In this document: in pieces, positions 11,430 through 23,429 of the stretch
How positions within the stretch are numbered: position 1 is the first letter of the stretch
Layout of the letters: every line of letters starts with the position of its first letter
Origin: Pezicula radicicola
Lineage: Eukaryota; Ascomycota; Leotiomycetes; Helotiales; Dermateaceae
Direction of reading: 5' to 3'
NCBI GenBank assembly: GCA_003008705.1
Contig: PDUO01000036.1
Location: forward strand, 505,968-569,967
Length of the DNA: 64,000 nucleotides
Notes under the pieces: generated by a model
The model's database searches: none
Seen by the model: the letters and a program-made list of their open reading frames with translations, nothing else
What the model was told of the DNA's origin: nothing
Translations under genes and position numbers: made by a program

Positions 11430-11869
11430 GAACAATGATAATAAGCGGTAAAGTTTTCTCAGATTGGAAATATCTCGAGTTTCTTCGAAGCGCTATGCAA
11501 TTGATAATGTTCTTATTGTCCATTGAACGCCTATCAGAAAACAACGAGTAGGTGGAGATATTGCCTCGGCTCGCCTTGCTCTCTATGCAAATGTTAGTCA
11601 GCCTACACAGATGCATCACCGGCTCGGTACGCTTTGCCCTAATAAGAATGATTAGGATAACGACAATAATGCTTGGTCAGAAATGATGCTACTTGAAGAT
11701 TTTTGAGACTACTTAGCTAGTAGGAACGCATATGTATATAAGAGGACCAGAGGGCAAGCCAATTCAAAATGTAGAGTTCTTCTCAAGTGTCTACCTCCAT
11801 TACAAAACTCAAAGAACATTCTCCAATTTCTCCTAAATTCACACAATCGTACAGTAACACCACTTCACA
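11430..11869. promoter_or_regulatory. divergent promoter region
   Basis: A 440-bp region between the start of the zinc-cluster gene (minus) and the Gal80-like gene (plus). It contains TATATAAG at 11735-11742, 128 bp before the plus-strand ATG, and a CGGCTCGG pair near 11622 that resembles zinc-cluster half-sites. Confidence 0.4.
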
Positions 11870-13178
11870 ATGCCTATTAAAGTCGGAATCATTGGTCTCA
11901 GTGCCAACACAAACGCCTGGACCTCTGCAGCTCACATAGTACCGCTACGTACCCAGCCAAGTCTATCGTCAAAATACACCGTGACGGCACTAGCGACATC
12001 AACGCCAGCCACAGCCACTGCTGCTGCCAAGAAATGGGGCCTACCTTCCGAAAAGGCGTATAGTAACGCTTTTGATATTGCTGCCGATCCGGATGTAGAC
12101 CTTGTGGTTGTTGGTGTGAAGGTTCCTCTACACAAGGAGCTAACACTCCCAGCTTTGAAGACGGGTAAGGATGTTTTTGTGGAGTGGCCGTTGGCGAATG
12201 GGGAGGATGAGGTGAATGAGTTGGTGAAGGCTGCGAAGGAAGGAGGGGGCAGGACTGTTGTTGGATTGCAGTCGAGATGCTCGCCTGTTATCTTGAAGGT
12301 CTGTACAGATGTTTCCTATTTTGCTCCACAAGAGTGCTGAATTTAATAATTAGGCAAAAGAAATCATCGACTCGGGTGTCTTGGGTAGAATCATCTCGAC
12401 TGATATTCTTGGAGTTGATAGCTTGATGATTTATTTACCCCCGGCGTACGATTACAGTCGTGACGCGAAGAATGGTACGTGATGTGATTTTTCTGACACC
12501 TCTGGCCCCTACTATATACTCTTACAGCATTGCCTCCTGGACCTAGAATCTACTTAGTACTTACGATATACGTTTACCACAGGAGCAAATCTTACAACAA
12601 TAGCAGCTGGGCACGTCCTAGACGCAATGTGTTTCCTCCTCGGAGAATTCGCCTTCCTAAACGCAAACGCAAAGGTCAATTTCCCAATCGTCCCCACTCC
12701 ATTCCATACTAGCCCAGTATCAAGAACAGCATTCGATAGCCTCTCTATACATGGTGAGCTTGAAAGCGGAACGACGGCAACATTTCAAATGTTCTCAACT
12801 ACTTCGGGGGCCAATTCACTTACGTGGAATATCACTGGAGAAAAAGGCTCGCTTAAATTCGAAGGGAATACTGTTACTATGCAGACGGATCCTCCTAAAC
12901 TATTTGTGTATCATGCTCGTAAGCATGAGGATCTGGGACCTGGCTTCGATATCTATTATAAGCGTGATGGAGGATCGCAGCAGGAGATGTGGGAACGAGT
13001 TGATGTTGCTCAACCAATGGCGTATGGTCAGGTCGGTGAGGTGTACGATGCTATTGCAAATGGGGAGAAGGTTAAGGGTTGTTTGGTTGATTTTGAGGGC
13101 GCGGCTCTTAGGCATCGTATGTTGGATGCTTGCTTTAGGAGCGCTCGTAATGGAACGAGAGAGGCGTATCGTACATAA
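11870..13178 (+). CDS. Gal80-like Gfo/Idh/MocA-family protein, 381 aa
   Basis: Exons 11870-12298, 12354-12474 and 12583-13178, all joins in phase. The N-terminal Rossmann domain begins VGIIGLSANTNAWTSAAH and carries DLVVVGVKVPLHKE. The family's EKP motif (Lys catalytic) reads VEWPLA here, with Trp106 in place of Lys. The C-terminal alpha/beta domain follows from SGVLGRI to a QVGEVYDAIANGEKV stretch. Known: Gfo/Idh/MocA enzymes are NAD(P)-dependent dehydrogenases, while Gal80 proteins keep the fold but act as regulators of a Zn2Cys6 activator. Inference: loss of the Lys and the divergent zinc-cluster neighbour favour a non-catalytic, nucleotide-sensing regulator. It could also still be an oxidoreductase. 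Confidence 0.85.
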
Positions 13179-13762
13179 AGTCCCTTGGTAGTAAAACAAA
13201 ATACTTCATTCTACAAAACTTTCCTCATTGTGTTTTTACACAAAGATAGAGAATAATTAAATAAAGGGTTATTGTAAGGTATTATGGAGGTTGATATGTG
13301 AAGGAGGAGTAGTAGTAGATTAAGCGGTGAGGTAAGAGTTCTGAGTTGATATACATTAGATTTCACTTGATACAAATTTGGATACCTTAAGACGAAAATA
13401 GATTTACAATTTAAGTTTCCCTTTGTGCTTCAGTTGCCAAGTGCATATGCCAATATGACCTGCACGGCAAAATATATGTATATATATATATTTCGAGTAT
13501 TGAAGCAGCATATCCTGCTGTCTTTTAACTTTGTCAGCTGAATTCAAGTAAGTCCACGGGAATCTCAGCTTATTCGATATAGAGTTTCTTACTCAGTGTA
13601 TGATTAGGGTATGTTAGAGAAAAAAATCAACAATTGAGTTTTGACATCATCCATATAACGAATGTGAAGTTTGGAGCTTTTTGTTTTCGTTGTGCATAGA
13701 AGCAAGTAAGACTCAAACCAAGTGAGTTGCTCAAGGCTGAAGTCAGATTGTAAAGTAGTCTA
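13179..13762. other. intergenic with AT microsatellite
   Basis: No gene seen. An (AT/GTAT)n tract lies at about 13471-13493. The region separates two convergent genes. Confidence 0.4.
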
Positions 13763-16195
13763 TTATAGTTCGCTTATACGTCGCTTGACAGTGCAAGGGT
13801 CCACCCCTTCCTTCTCCAATATTTCTCGAACACATGGCCATTCTTCAATCTGCTCACGTTTATTTCCATTGATATATTCCCACTCCTGCCGAGGTAAAAC
13901 AAAATCGATTCCAGGAATCAACAATCTCTTTTCTGGCCAGCCACCAGGTGTTTTTTTCTGCAAAAATGCAGAGTTCGCTGATCTTATCATTCTTTCCACA
14001 TCATAAGGTGACCCAAACGAAGATTTATGCATAAATGTCTGCAGCATATTTTGTACTGCTCTTCTTGCATATCCACATATGTACCACTGCACAAGTTCGA
14101 TATGAATTCTCTGTAGCAATGGTCGCGTGACAGGTAAGTTATTTTGCCGTCTAGAAGTGCTGAAACACCGTGGTATATTTCTTCGTCGAACACATCTTGA
14201 ATTTCACTCTCTGACAAGCCCGCTCGCTGAAGACAATTATGAAGCACGTCTTCAAGTCCATTGGATATGGCGTGCAATATTGCAGACGTGTAAGAACTAT
14301 CACCAGGTTTAATGAAGTTGACAAAGATTGGTTGGGTAAAATTATATCCGTGTTTCAAAAGGATAGTGATACGCTTTTGGCAACACTCCTTCACTTTCTG
14401 AGACGGGGAGTATTGATATAGGAAGAGTAGTCGGTGAATGGCATTGGAGTCTCCGGAGGGTTCGGGCCGCAAATACCTAGGTTGGTTCACCCAAGGCCAG
14501 TATCCAAGGCCATTACAAATTGCCTGTTCCATACGTATTCCTGATGGGTCCGATAGCATTTGACGGTCATTCTCAATATAAAAGCCTGGATATACATCAC
14601 ACTCATTCAATTCCAATATCCAGCTGTCCTTGGGGATCAAGTCGCCAAATGAAGAGTTTTGGAGGCGGAGGTCCATCATGTAGCCCATCGTTTGTACATC
14701 AATTGATTGTTCTTGTGCTGTCGACCGTAGTGCTTGAACTTCGAAATCTAAGAGGTGGCCTTTGGTATATTTTCCATTCCGTACAAAATGGACTATTATA
14801 TTGTTATTTGGAGTATTCCCCGCTATTGTATTTCCCGAGTAGTGGGCGAGATATTGAACCATTGACACAAATTCTTTCCTTTTAACCACATCACATGTAT
14901 CACGCATGCGTGTAAATGCAATCATAGAACAGATTGTCCAGCCTTCAATATTTTCGTCATATGGCGATGCCAAACCCGAATTGAAGAGCTCACGCATTTT
15001 GTCCACATCAAAGGTTTTGCAAGCGTGCCATATAGGTGCGTCCATAGATATTATGTTATGGGTAGTTAATGTCATACCGAAGCTATTTACGCTTCTAGCA
15101 AGAGGTTTGATAACTTCGATAACGAAGCGGCGTTTCCAGAACGGAATCTTGGTTATGATTTCGATGGAAGTCTCAAGGTGTTTTGGTTCGTTTTGTAAAT
15201 CAGATGGTTCTGATCCTTCCACTGTATCCATTGTCTTGATGTATATATTGAACAAGAAGTTTCGGTGATAACTCTGAAATAAATTGGTTCGACGGCGACG
15301 GCCAGTAATTGCCTTGGAACCAAGTCTCGGTGGGAGAACACGAGGGGAATTTGTTGTATGATTCTCGTTATCAATCACTCCGGAGTTACCATTGATGCTA
15401 TTTGTAGTGTGGCTATTATCTCTAACAACAGGAAGAGAGTTTTGGTGTTGAGATAGTGCTCGAGCTATTGCGGAGTTGAGTAGTCCCTCGATATTTGAGA
15501 GTTCTTTTTGGGACTGCATATCTACGAGTGACATTTCAAGGTTCTGCAAGCGCCCACTCAAGTCGCTATGGTTGTCTTTCACCAGAGAGATATTTGTGTT
15601 TAGCTTCTCGGCCATAGTAATGTGTGCCCGGCCGGACTCCGAGAGTTGTTGGATGGCTGAAGCCATGTTTAGATGTTTTGTACAATGGTCGCTATGCATC
15701 GATCTAAGCTTTCATTAGCTTTTTACCATTATTTCTCCTGATTTCATCTACTCACAAAGAAATATTTTGCTGTACAGACATCATTTGTGACTTTGTTCTC
15801 TCCAAGTGAGCCAGATACGAATCTAACTTCTTTTTCCCAACAGCGACCCTTAAACTGCCCCATACTTTTGTTTTTCCTTGTCTGGTTACGTGCCCCATAT
15901 TCTTATCAAGTACTTTCTTGATCTCGCCCACAAGCTCACTGCATTGTTGCAAGGCTGGCTCAACCTCATCACTTATGAACTCAGGTTTCGAGGTTCCGAT
16001 CTGCCTGATAAGCGACTCGGTGGTTCTTGCTGATGTCGATAGAATCTCGATTTCCAATACCAGAGATTGAATGTCGTCGGGTGCATTCTTGATGTCGCCG
16101 AAGAGCTTTTTTACAAAGAGACAGCCTTGCACGATTTGGCCTGTCAAGCCAAGAAGACCTGCCACGCTGGCTGTTAAACCAACAGCCTCCGCCAT
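13763..16195 (-). CDS. HeLo-like N-terminal domain protein, about 771 aa
   Basis: The start at 16195 gives MAEAVGLTASVAGLLGLTGQ, the hallmark opening of the fungal HeLo-like/STAND N-terminal domain, with predicted helices to about residue 150. Exon 1 is 15756-16195; intron 15704-15755; exon 2 is 14057-15703. A helical heptad-like stretch (MAEKLNTNISLVKDNHSDL) and a Gln/Asn/Ser-rich linker follow, then a region with ankyrin-like text (APIWHACKTFDVDKMRELFNSG). The join to the last exon (13763-13991) is uncertain: a 65-bp intron with a weak GTACAA donor is in phase, but a frameshift is possible. No NACHT or NB-ARC is seen. Related domains act in fungal allorecognition and cell death; function here is not known. 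Confidence 0.72.
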
Positions 16196-16964
16196 CGTTG
16201 CGGGTAGAAGTTGTGTGGAGTTGCGAATCTGGAGTTTCGTATCTAGTAGTTTCCGTGCTGATAGAAGACTAGACGAATATTGTTGAATCAATACCTTTTT
16301 TTTGGACAGAAGGAAGGTGCGAGAAATAAGGAGGACAAGGTGAGGCTGAGCGGATGAGGTGCATGGCGCTTGCCCGTTACAGGAGATATTTCCCATTCAA
16401 ATGGTTGGTCCACGAATTTATGGTCGCACAACGCTGGCCACAAAGATTCTACTATGGGCCCGTTTAGTTGCGGAGGGTCTAGTTGTAGAATGTAATTCGA
16501 AATACACAATTCGAATAAGACATTTAAAAGTTTGAATCTTAGTATTCGTTTACGTGTTTAGCTAACTAGAAAGAGGACAATTCAAAAATATACTTTTTAT
16601 AATAGTTTATAAATTAGTTATATAATATGATAGTAAAACAAGCCTTATATCTAAGCGTTAGGTCTAAGCAACAAGTTCTAAATAAACGCCTAGGTGCCTT
16701 GATACAAAATCAAGTCACTTTGATTTAGGTAGCCTGGACTTGGATAGTCTGTCATCCATTTAACAAACTCTCTTGATTTAATCAATCGAACTCACTTGAG
16801 AAAGTCAGTGTTGAACACACTTCTTTCAGGTGGTTCAGACTTTAATATCTTAACTTATCTGGGCAACTAACTCACTTAACTGATTTGCATGGTTTATAAT
16901 CACCGAAGTCGTTTCGCAGAATTCAATTTCCACAGTTAGCGTTGAAGGAACATATTTTTATGGA
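16196..16964. other. gene-free AT-rich stretch
   Basis: Upstream of the HeLo-like gene. It contains the promoter, then AT-rich sequence with many stops in every frame and no recognised gene. Confidence 0.4.
16957..16964 (+). repeat. target-site duplication, left copy
   Basis: TTTATGGA directly before the left inverted repeat of the hAT-type element; identical to 17604-17611. Confidence 0.75.
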
Positions 16965-17603
16965 CAGTGTTGCTAACAATATAAACAAAACGATATAAGA
17001 AATCTAATATCGTTTCATTTGCGATATAGGAACTTCTATATCATGTTGCTAGTAATAATATTACCATATTGCTAATATAAACAATATCGTTATATAACAC
17101 TAAGTAATCCTAACTCTATATTGACTATCTCATCCCCTATAATTTAAAAGCCCATATAGGAGCCTATTTCGAAGCTTATTTCGAAGCCTATATAGGATGT
17201 CAGAAATAGCGCTTACTAATACAAGCCTGAGGTATGTCTTAGCACCTCCGGGTTATTTGAGGCCTACTATATAGGCTAAAACGACCTGTTAGACAACTAA
17301 TCAATCTATTAATATTATATCGATATTTATCGATTCTATTGATTCTATTACTTCCACTATATTGATTCCAGCATAGGAGCCCATTTCGAAGCCCCTATGA
17401 GAGCCCTTATGGGAGCCCATTTTGGGCTAAACAATATCGCAATATGACAATATATTAGCAATATGGGCACTCTTATATCATATCATTTCACGACAATATG
17501 GGGCTTCTAATATTATATCATCTTGTCACAATATAGGAATCGTGATATCGTTTTGCTTATATTGCTAGCGAAACGATATATTGCCATATTGTTAGCAACA
17601 CTA
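16965..17603. mobile_element. non-autonomous hAT-type element, 639 bp
   Basis: The left end reads CAGTGTTGCTAACAATAT and the reverse complement of the right end reads TAGTGTTGCTAACAATAT, identical apart from the first base. Both sides are flanked by the same 8-bp word TTTATGGA. CAGTG/TAGTG ends with 8-bp duplications are the known signature of hAT transposons. There is no transposase frame; the interior is AT-rich with many ATATCG words and small repeats of a GAGCCTATTTCGAAGC type (near 17160-17195 and 17375-17440). It is therefore a MITE mobilised in trans. The intact ends and duplication suggest insertion was not very long ago. Confidence 0.82.
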
Positions 17604-17611
17604 TTTATGGA
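17604..17611 (+). repeat. target-site duplication, right copy
   Basis: TTTATGGA directly after the right inverted repeat; identical to the left copy. Confidence 0.75.
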
Positions 17612-18307
17612 CTCATCGTTCGTTCGTTCTTAAGATAGGTAGGTACATCTATGACCTAGGTCAACTCGACTAATTAACATGATGTGACAGGACAGTACAG
17701 TTATGTAGTCCTCCAATAACCAAGCAAGAAAATATAATATCCAAAGACCACTTTTAGCAATAAAGAGCAATGAAAGTAAAATGCTTTCCCGCCATGTAGA
17801 AACTCGCCAAGATTGTCCAAGGCATAAGGGCAGAAATAACTCTCAATTCCAGCAAGCTTTGAATTCAGCATAAGACAAAGTTAGCCATCAAAAGTACGGA
17901 GACAGATGCGACTCGCACATGAAATGATTGGCCACACAATTGACATAAAGGCATTTATGGTCTTTGGCAAAATCAACTCTCTGGAGCTCGCTTAGAAATG
18001 GGCTTGAAAGCCATGCTTAGGAACTTAAGTCGGGTCTTGTCGCTACATCCAGTATGGAGAATATGCGAAATAAGATCAGGGCCGCTGCAACCGCTGTAAG
18101 ATATTCACAGAGCTTGGGATCTTTTGAGATCACTGCCCCGATACTTGCCCCGATACTTCGGATCAATAAGTTGAATGCAGAGTAACTTAAACCAAACAAG
18201 ATCTGGGTAGTATAATCTGGGTAGCATAATCATCACCACATCGCTCACCTGAAAATAAATATCACTTCATTATGCATTATGGTATCTTATATCCGCTCAT
18301 GCAAATA
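17612..18307. other. intergenic, nothing recognised
   Basis: Lies 3' of the CHIP-like gene. Short open frames only, none with a recognisable domain. Confidence 0.4.
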
Positions 18308-19323
18308 TCACCAATCCACCGCCCAGCCATTCTCCTTGAGAAACTCTTCACATGCGCTCTTCAAAGCCAGATTCGGTCTCAAATCTCTCTCACTCAATGG
18401 TTCCCTCGTCAATGGGTCCGTCTGACTCCTCCTTAAATGCTCCATAATCGATGACCTATCGTACGATTGGCCGGTCTTTGTCTAAGGCAAATGTCAGTTC
18501 GAGAAAAGCCGCAAAAGAAGTGTGCCAAACTTACAACAACAGGATCAAGCATGACTGCAAAACTGATGTCATCAACCACCCAATCTGGCACCTCCCTCTT
18601 CCTCGACTCCTTATCCCCAGCAAGTTCAAACACTTTCCTCAAATCCTCAATCTTCTGATCCGTCTCACTCTGTATCCTCGAAACCTCAGCCTCAAGCGTC
18701 TCCTGCAGCGCCGGAACACCATCAACCACCCTACTTCCAAACAAAGCCTTAATAGTCCCATCCTTCTTCTCCTCCAAATCCCCAATCAACTCCCCCAACA
18801 ACCCACCCTTCCTCGCAATCCGTTCCCTCTCCCTCATCTCCCACTTCTCTTTCTTACAACTGAGCGTAAACTCCGTAATATTCTGAATACTACTCGCTCC
18901 CTTCCCACCAATATGAATCTCCTCAACACACAACTCATGTGCCTTCAACGCAGATTGTAAAGCCTCAGCCGGATGTCGCAACGCCAATTGTGCCTTGCCT
19001 AGATATAACCAAGCCTTCATCGCAGTAACCTGTGGAGGTCTCAGACCAATACATTCTTGAGAATCATGTATAACGAGATCGAAATGGGAGAGTTTTAGGG
19101 ACGCCATCGCGCGATTCGTGTACAGGAGTGGGTTTTTGGTATCGTACTGGATTCTGGCTGTGTTAGCTTTGAGCTGGATAGTTGGGAATTGAGGTCCAGG
19201 AATTTACGCTTTGGTGTAGAGTTCTTCTGCTGTGCTGTAGTCTCCTGATATGAAGGCTTTGTTGCCTTTCTCTTTAAATTCCAGGGAGACGCTCGGGTTC
19301 TGTGGGAATTGATCGCCTGCCAT
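18308..19323 (-). CDS. CHIP-like TPR/U-box E3 ubiquitin ligase, 302 aa
   Basis: Exons 19208-19323, 18535-19153 and 18308-18481, with introns of 54 and 53 bp. Residues about 12-120 are three TPR units (SLEFKEKGNKAFISGDYSTA, then NPLLYTNRAMASLKL, then MKAWLYLGKAQLAL). A charged coiled region follows, then a U-box at about 225-295 (VPDWVVDDISFAVMLDPVV joined to TKTGQSYDRSSI, DPLTREPL). The order and length match animal CHIP/STUB1 (about 303 aa). In that family the TPRs bind Hsp70/Hsp90 C-termini and the U-box recruits E2 to ubiquitinate clients. Cytosolic quality control is inferred from the family. The U-box only becomes continuous after splicing the last intron. Confidence 0.9.
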
Positions 19324-21700
19324 TATTGCGGTATGCTTCGGGACTTGGTGTCTGTGAAGCTACAAGTTCGCAAAAGTGGGAAGAAGAGAGGGAATAATGA
19401 GCTTCAGCTTATGTTCGCTTTATCCGGGATCCCGGTCTTGGGGTGTGCTGTGCTTCTTTGTCCGAGGTCTGATATGTGGTCGTTGCGTTGATCAGGTCAG
19501 GCACGAAACTCTCAGCCTTGTCTATCGTATGAAGTTTATATTAAGTGGCGGATGTGGGTCCTCTTGTCCACGATGATGGTCTCATTCATAACTTCACCAG
19601 ACTTACAATACAGAAGAGGAAAGATTCGATGTCTCTGTGCGTCGTTGAGCTCTCTATGGCTGTGAAGCTGAGGAGGGTTTGTGAGGTGTCAGCCTTGCCA
19701 GATTTCGGTAGATTGGTCACCAAGTGGAAGATTCTAGAAGACTTCCCATTCCAATGATGACTCCACACGATGTTTGTCTGTTTGCATCTATGAAACTTGT
19801 TGGCACATGTTGGTATTTATATTTTATGGGTTGGAGGTAGATGGTATGCGTCATTAATTATGTCATTTCTAGGTATTGATTTTTGTAATTGGCACCCTAG
19901 GAAATGAGTAACAAAAATCGAGTGTAGGAACTGTCGTTCTCTTCCTAAGTTTGCACATAGCAGCTTTCTAATATACGCCTTAGCCCTTTAACAAAGTAAA
20001 TAATATGTTTAAGTGGCTTTAGTCGCAAAAGTATATCTTCATGGTTTAGGGACACTGTTTCAATTTTGGAGAAGACAGATGACTAAGCAAAGTGGTGCTT
20101 GGCGACTTATTAGTCTTCTCAAACAGTATTGCAAATTCTCCCCATATGAATTAGTACTTACTGGTAATGACTTCAATAACAACTACTGTAAGCAACAATT
20201 TGCAATAGGTGTGTATGTAGACCTGCTTTATCGGTTCTTCGATTCTTGTAGAGCCTATAACTGTGGTTTGGTTTTAATAGATCATTGCTGTCAATCATCA
20301 CTTTCCTATCAAGATTAAGATGGATTCAAAAGTAAACTTGTGTGTAATAAATTGTTAGTCAGGTATCTAATAGATTTTTAATTTCTATGATTCTTAGAGA
20401 GGCAAACAAGTAGTTCAGACTCTTTCTAAATATACTTGTAGCATTGTACAATTTTTGGAAAGGGTATTACTGATTCAAGAATTTCAGATTGTATTAAACA
20501 TAAAGGAGCTAACTAATACAAAGGTAAACTATGGTCGTTTAGATACCTAAACAAGGACTCCTATTAAGAGATAATTTTAGTTTATATAAAATTAAGGTAT
20601 TCTATGCTTCCGCCACTAGTAAATTAATTCCATCCTGTTTGTTGCTGTAATTTAAAAGCACCATTATAATAACAAACCACTTTGACGTATTACTTAGTGA
20701 TAAAAATTTTCATTGCTTATCCAAACTTTTAAAGTTTGTTTACAAGCCCTTAATGACATATTACTTTAGGCCTAGTTCTAGCATATCCAAATTTTGAAGA
20801 GTTACTTATATTGTACACCGATGGCTTACAGGAAAGAGACTTTGGCCCAGCGCTCTACACACAATTACTGGAACGTGGAGTCGGAAACTGTGGCACTAAA
20901 ATTACACAAGAATAACTTTTTACACAATATTGCTGTCAGCTATTGTTTTCTTGTCAATTCAAAGGTTGAATTGATATCCCATCTGCATAGGATACAGTAG
21001 CGGGGAGCTAACCATAGGGGTTCGGCTTCTCTCTAACACAGGTTGAGAACGCCACATATTACGTAGATAGCTTATAGAGGGACGAGTATATCGGAGCTGG
21101 TTGGGTCTTGTCTCTTTTTTCCAAGGATCGGGTTCTGAAAGGTCCGCAAATGAGCAATTTTGAACACAGAACTACTACAGCATAAGATTTAGATCTACCA
21201 GCATTGTCACGAAGAGACATGTCTCGATGATATTTATCTCGAAGATACTTGGCATTTAGAATAGAAGTCGAATCCAGCAAAGCTGAGCTATAGTCATTCA
21301 AATATTTTACAGCTTCTATTGTCCTATTATTGTTTTCACTTACATTGTTCTATAAGCTTACCTCCTCCAAGAGTGGATGCCTAGAATGACATGCACGCCG
21401 CGTCGCTTTTGAAGAATTATGGAAACGCTTAGTGTACTTATTTCTGAGCTTTACCTAAAGTGGTAAAAAATTATGTATGACTCAATTTTGTCAGATCAAA
21501 TTGTTACACAACAGCCACCAAGCTCGTATAAGTAAATGCTCACCGCTTCACTGTGCCCACTCGTCTTCATTATTTCCCTTCTATTCATTCAGGCAGGACC
21601 ACGGTATCCGAAACACTTCTCTTCTTAAAATCAGTTCGCACAACACCATTTCGCATTACATCTTCCGCTATCAATCCTACGAGTAGATACATCCACAATC
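19324..21700. other. long gene-poor AT-rich tract
   Basis: 2.4 kb without a supported gene. Frames up to about 100 codons occur (for example 20013-20318) but lack domains and have skewed composition. Probably decayed repeat DNA plus the promoters of the flanking genes. Confidence 0.45.
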
Positions 21701-22213
21701 ATGAGTGCATCAACCACAGACACTACCAGCACCCCGCAAGAGCACCCAGTCTACAAAGGCTCCTGCCACTGCGGCTTCATCACCTACTCTGCCCACCTCA
21801 ACTTAATTACTCCCAATCCAATGAACGGCGCCATCCTTACAAAGTGCAATTGTACCATGTGCTTGAAAACAGGCAGTACCTTGGCCGCACCCGAAGAAGG
21901 AACTTTCAAACTACTCACTCCAACCGAGGGACTGGACGCCCTCGCAGACTACACGTTCAACAAGAACAAAATTCACTGGCGCTTCTGTCCCAAGTGCGGC
22001 GTCAGATGCTTCCTGAATGGCAACGTCGAATTCGAGGGTCAGAAGATGGAGATTTGGATGATCAACGTTTTGACGCTTGATGAGAGGGAAGATGGGAAAC
22101 CACTGCCGGAGCTCAAGCATATCAAATTGAAGTACTATTCAAACAGGGGGGATCAAAGGACGGATAAGCTACCAGATTTAGGAGATGAACCTTCCGAACA
22201 CGGTATGTGGTAG
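21701..22213 (+). CDS. GFA/CENP-V-family zinc protein, 170 aa
   Basis: A single-exon gene of the glutathione-dependent formaldehyde-activating (GFA) family. Zinc-site cysteines are all present: SCHCG (Cys22, Cys24), CNCTMC (Cys49, Cys51, Cys54) and FCPKCG (Cys96, Cys99). Length is normal for a one-domain member. The ATG follows a long C/A-rich leader and is in a good context. The family name comes from a bacterial enzyme that promotes S-hydroxymethylglutathione formation; most fungal members have no proven substrate, so activity should be taken as putative carbon-sulfur lyase-like. The last 40 residues are Asp/Glu/Lys-rich. Confidence 0.92.
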   Translation: MSASTTDTTSTPQEHPVYKGSCHCGFITYSAHLNLITPNPMNGAILTKCNCTMCLKTGSTLAAPEEGTFKLLTPTEGLDALADYTFNKNKIHWRFCPKCGVRCFLNGNVEFEGQKMEIWMINVLTLDEREDGKPLPELKHIKLKYYSNRGDQRTDKLPDLGDEPSEHGMW

Positions 22214-23429
22214 ATATTTACACGTGACTGTCTGCCACAAATGATGGATATCACTTCCAAGAATGCCAGCGAAAGTTAAGATAAAGCGTGGTATGTACTT
22301 ACTAAACTGATTGTTTCGCTTTCTTGTGGTCAAAGATATTCTTGGGAGACTAAAACTGGGATAAGAGAAGATTTTACCTTTGTTACTTTTGGGATAGGAA
22401 AAATATACCTTAAGTATTTAGCTTCACAAAGACTTAGCCAACATGCTTTTATAATACAAGAGAGTACTAACCCTAACAGCAAATATATTTCTTTTGCAAT
22501 AAACCCATGTCTAAGGTAAAGCTAAACTCTTAAGTTTACCCGACATAGAATGATTCTTTGCGGCGTCTAACAGTGTTATTGTCATAGGCGTCCTTGTTGC
22601 TAAATTTATTTAAAATTAAAGAGAGTATACTCTTCTCCAAGGTTAAGAGTACTATATTCATATAAGCCTAGTACTTCTACTTCACGATATGTAAAAAAAC
22701 ACTATTAGTTATTTCTGCAAACACCTTAAACATCTCTCCTAATTCGATCTGATTTTAATCTCCTTCCCTATTAAAAAAAAATAGAGAGTATTTCTTGTAC
22801 TATTTACTATAGTATCATAGATAGGAGTAAGAAACCTAATAAGGTAGCATGTGCTATGGGGAGAGAGTAAAATGATACAAGGCCTCTATATATGTATCCC
22901 AAAAGATTGATTTAGTAGACTAACTATCTGCATTTAATTTTAGTACTAATTCTAATCTGGCTGTTCCTTCTACAATTTAGACCAAGAAATTCCCAAAGCA
23001 AAGGCAGAGCCTGGTGGTTTTCAGATTGGTGATAAAGTTTCTTGTGTTGATATGTTATCGAAAACCATGGAATGTTGTTTTATTCTGTAGACTGTGAGAT
23101 ACTCGAAACTATCCTCATGCCTATGCCTATTTGTTGTCTAATGACCTTTGTTTTTGTTTTGTTTTTTGTTCATCTTCTACCATTTTCGGGAAACATGGTT
23201 TCTGTGCATCTAAGAATTTCTTTTTAAGTTTAATGTTACTGAGTTGAAACTTAAACAAGTGGTGTACTGTACTTGGATACTCTACATTTCTTTAAAAATA
23301 GTGTAGAAAGTTTTTACCCCCCTTTCCATTTTCAAAAGTATGATACACACATTACAAAGCTCAAGGACACTTTCGGTAGTGCTTATTTCAACGCTCTTGA
23401 TTGTTTTATTAGTCCATATTACCTACTCA
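22214..23429. other. AT-rich intergenic tract
   Basis: No gene seen; poly-A/T runs and short stops-rich frames. Lies between the 3' ends of two convergent genes. Confidence 0.4.

Noticed and set aside
20013..20318. 101-codon plus-strand frame in AT-rich DNA
   Set aside because: No domain, no promoter or intron support, and codon composition like the surrounding AT-rich repeat DNA.
21553..22080. Open frame of 175 codons overlapping the GFA gene
   Set aside because: Shadow of the GFA gene in another frame; no domain and His/Arg-rich composition typical of a wrong frame.
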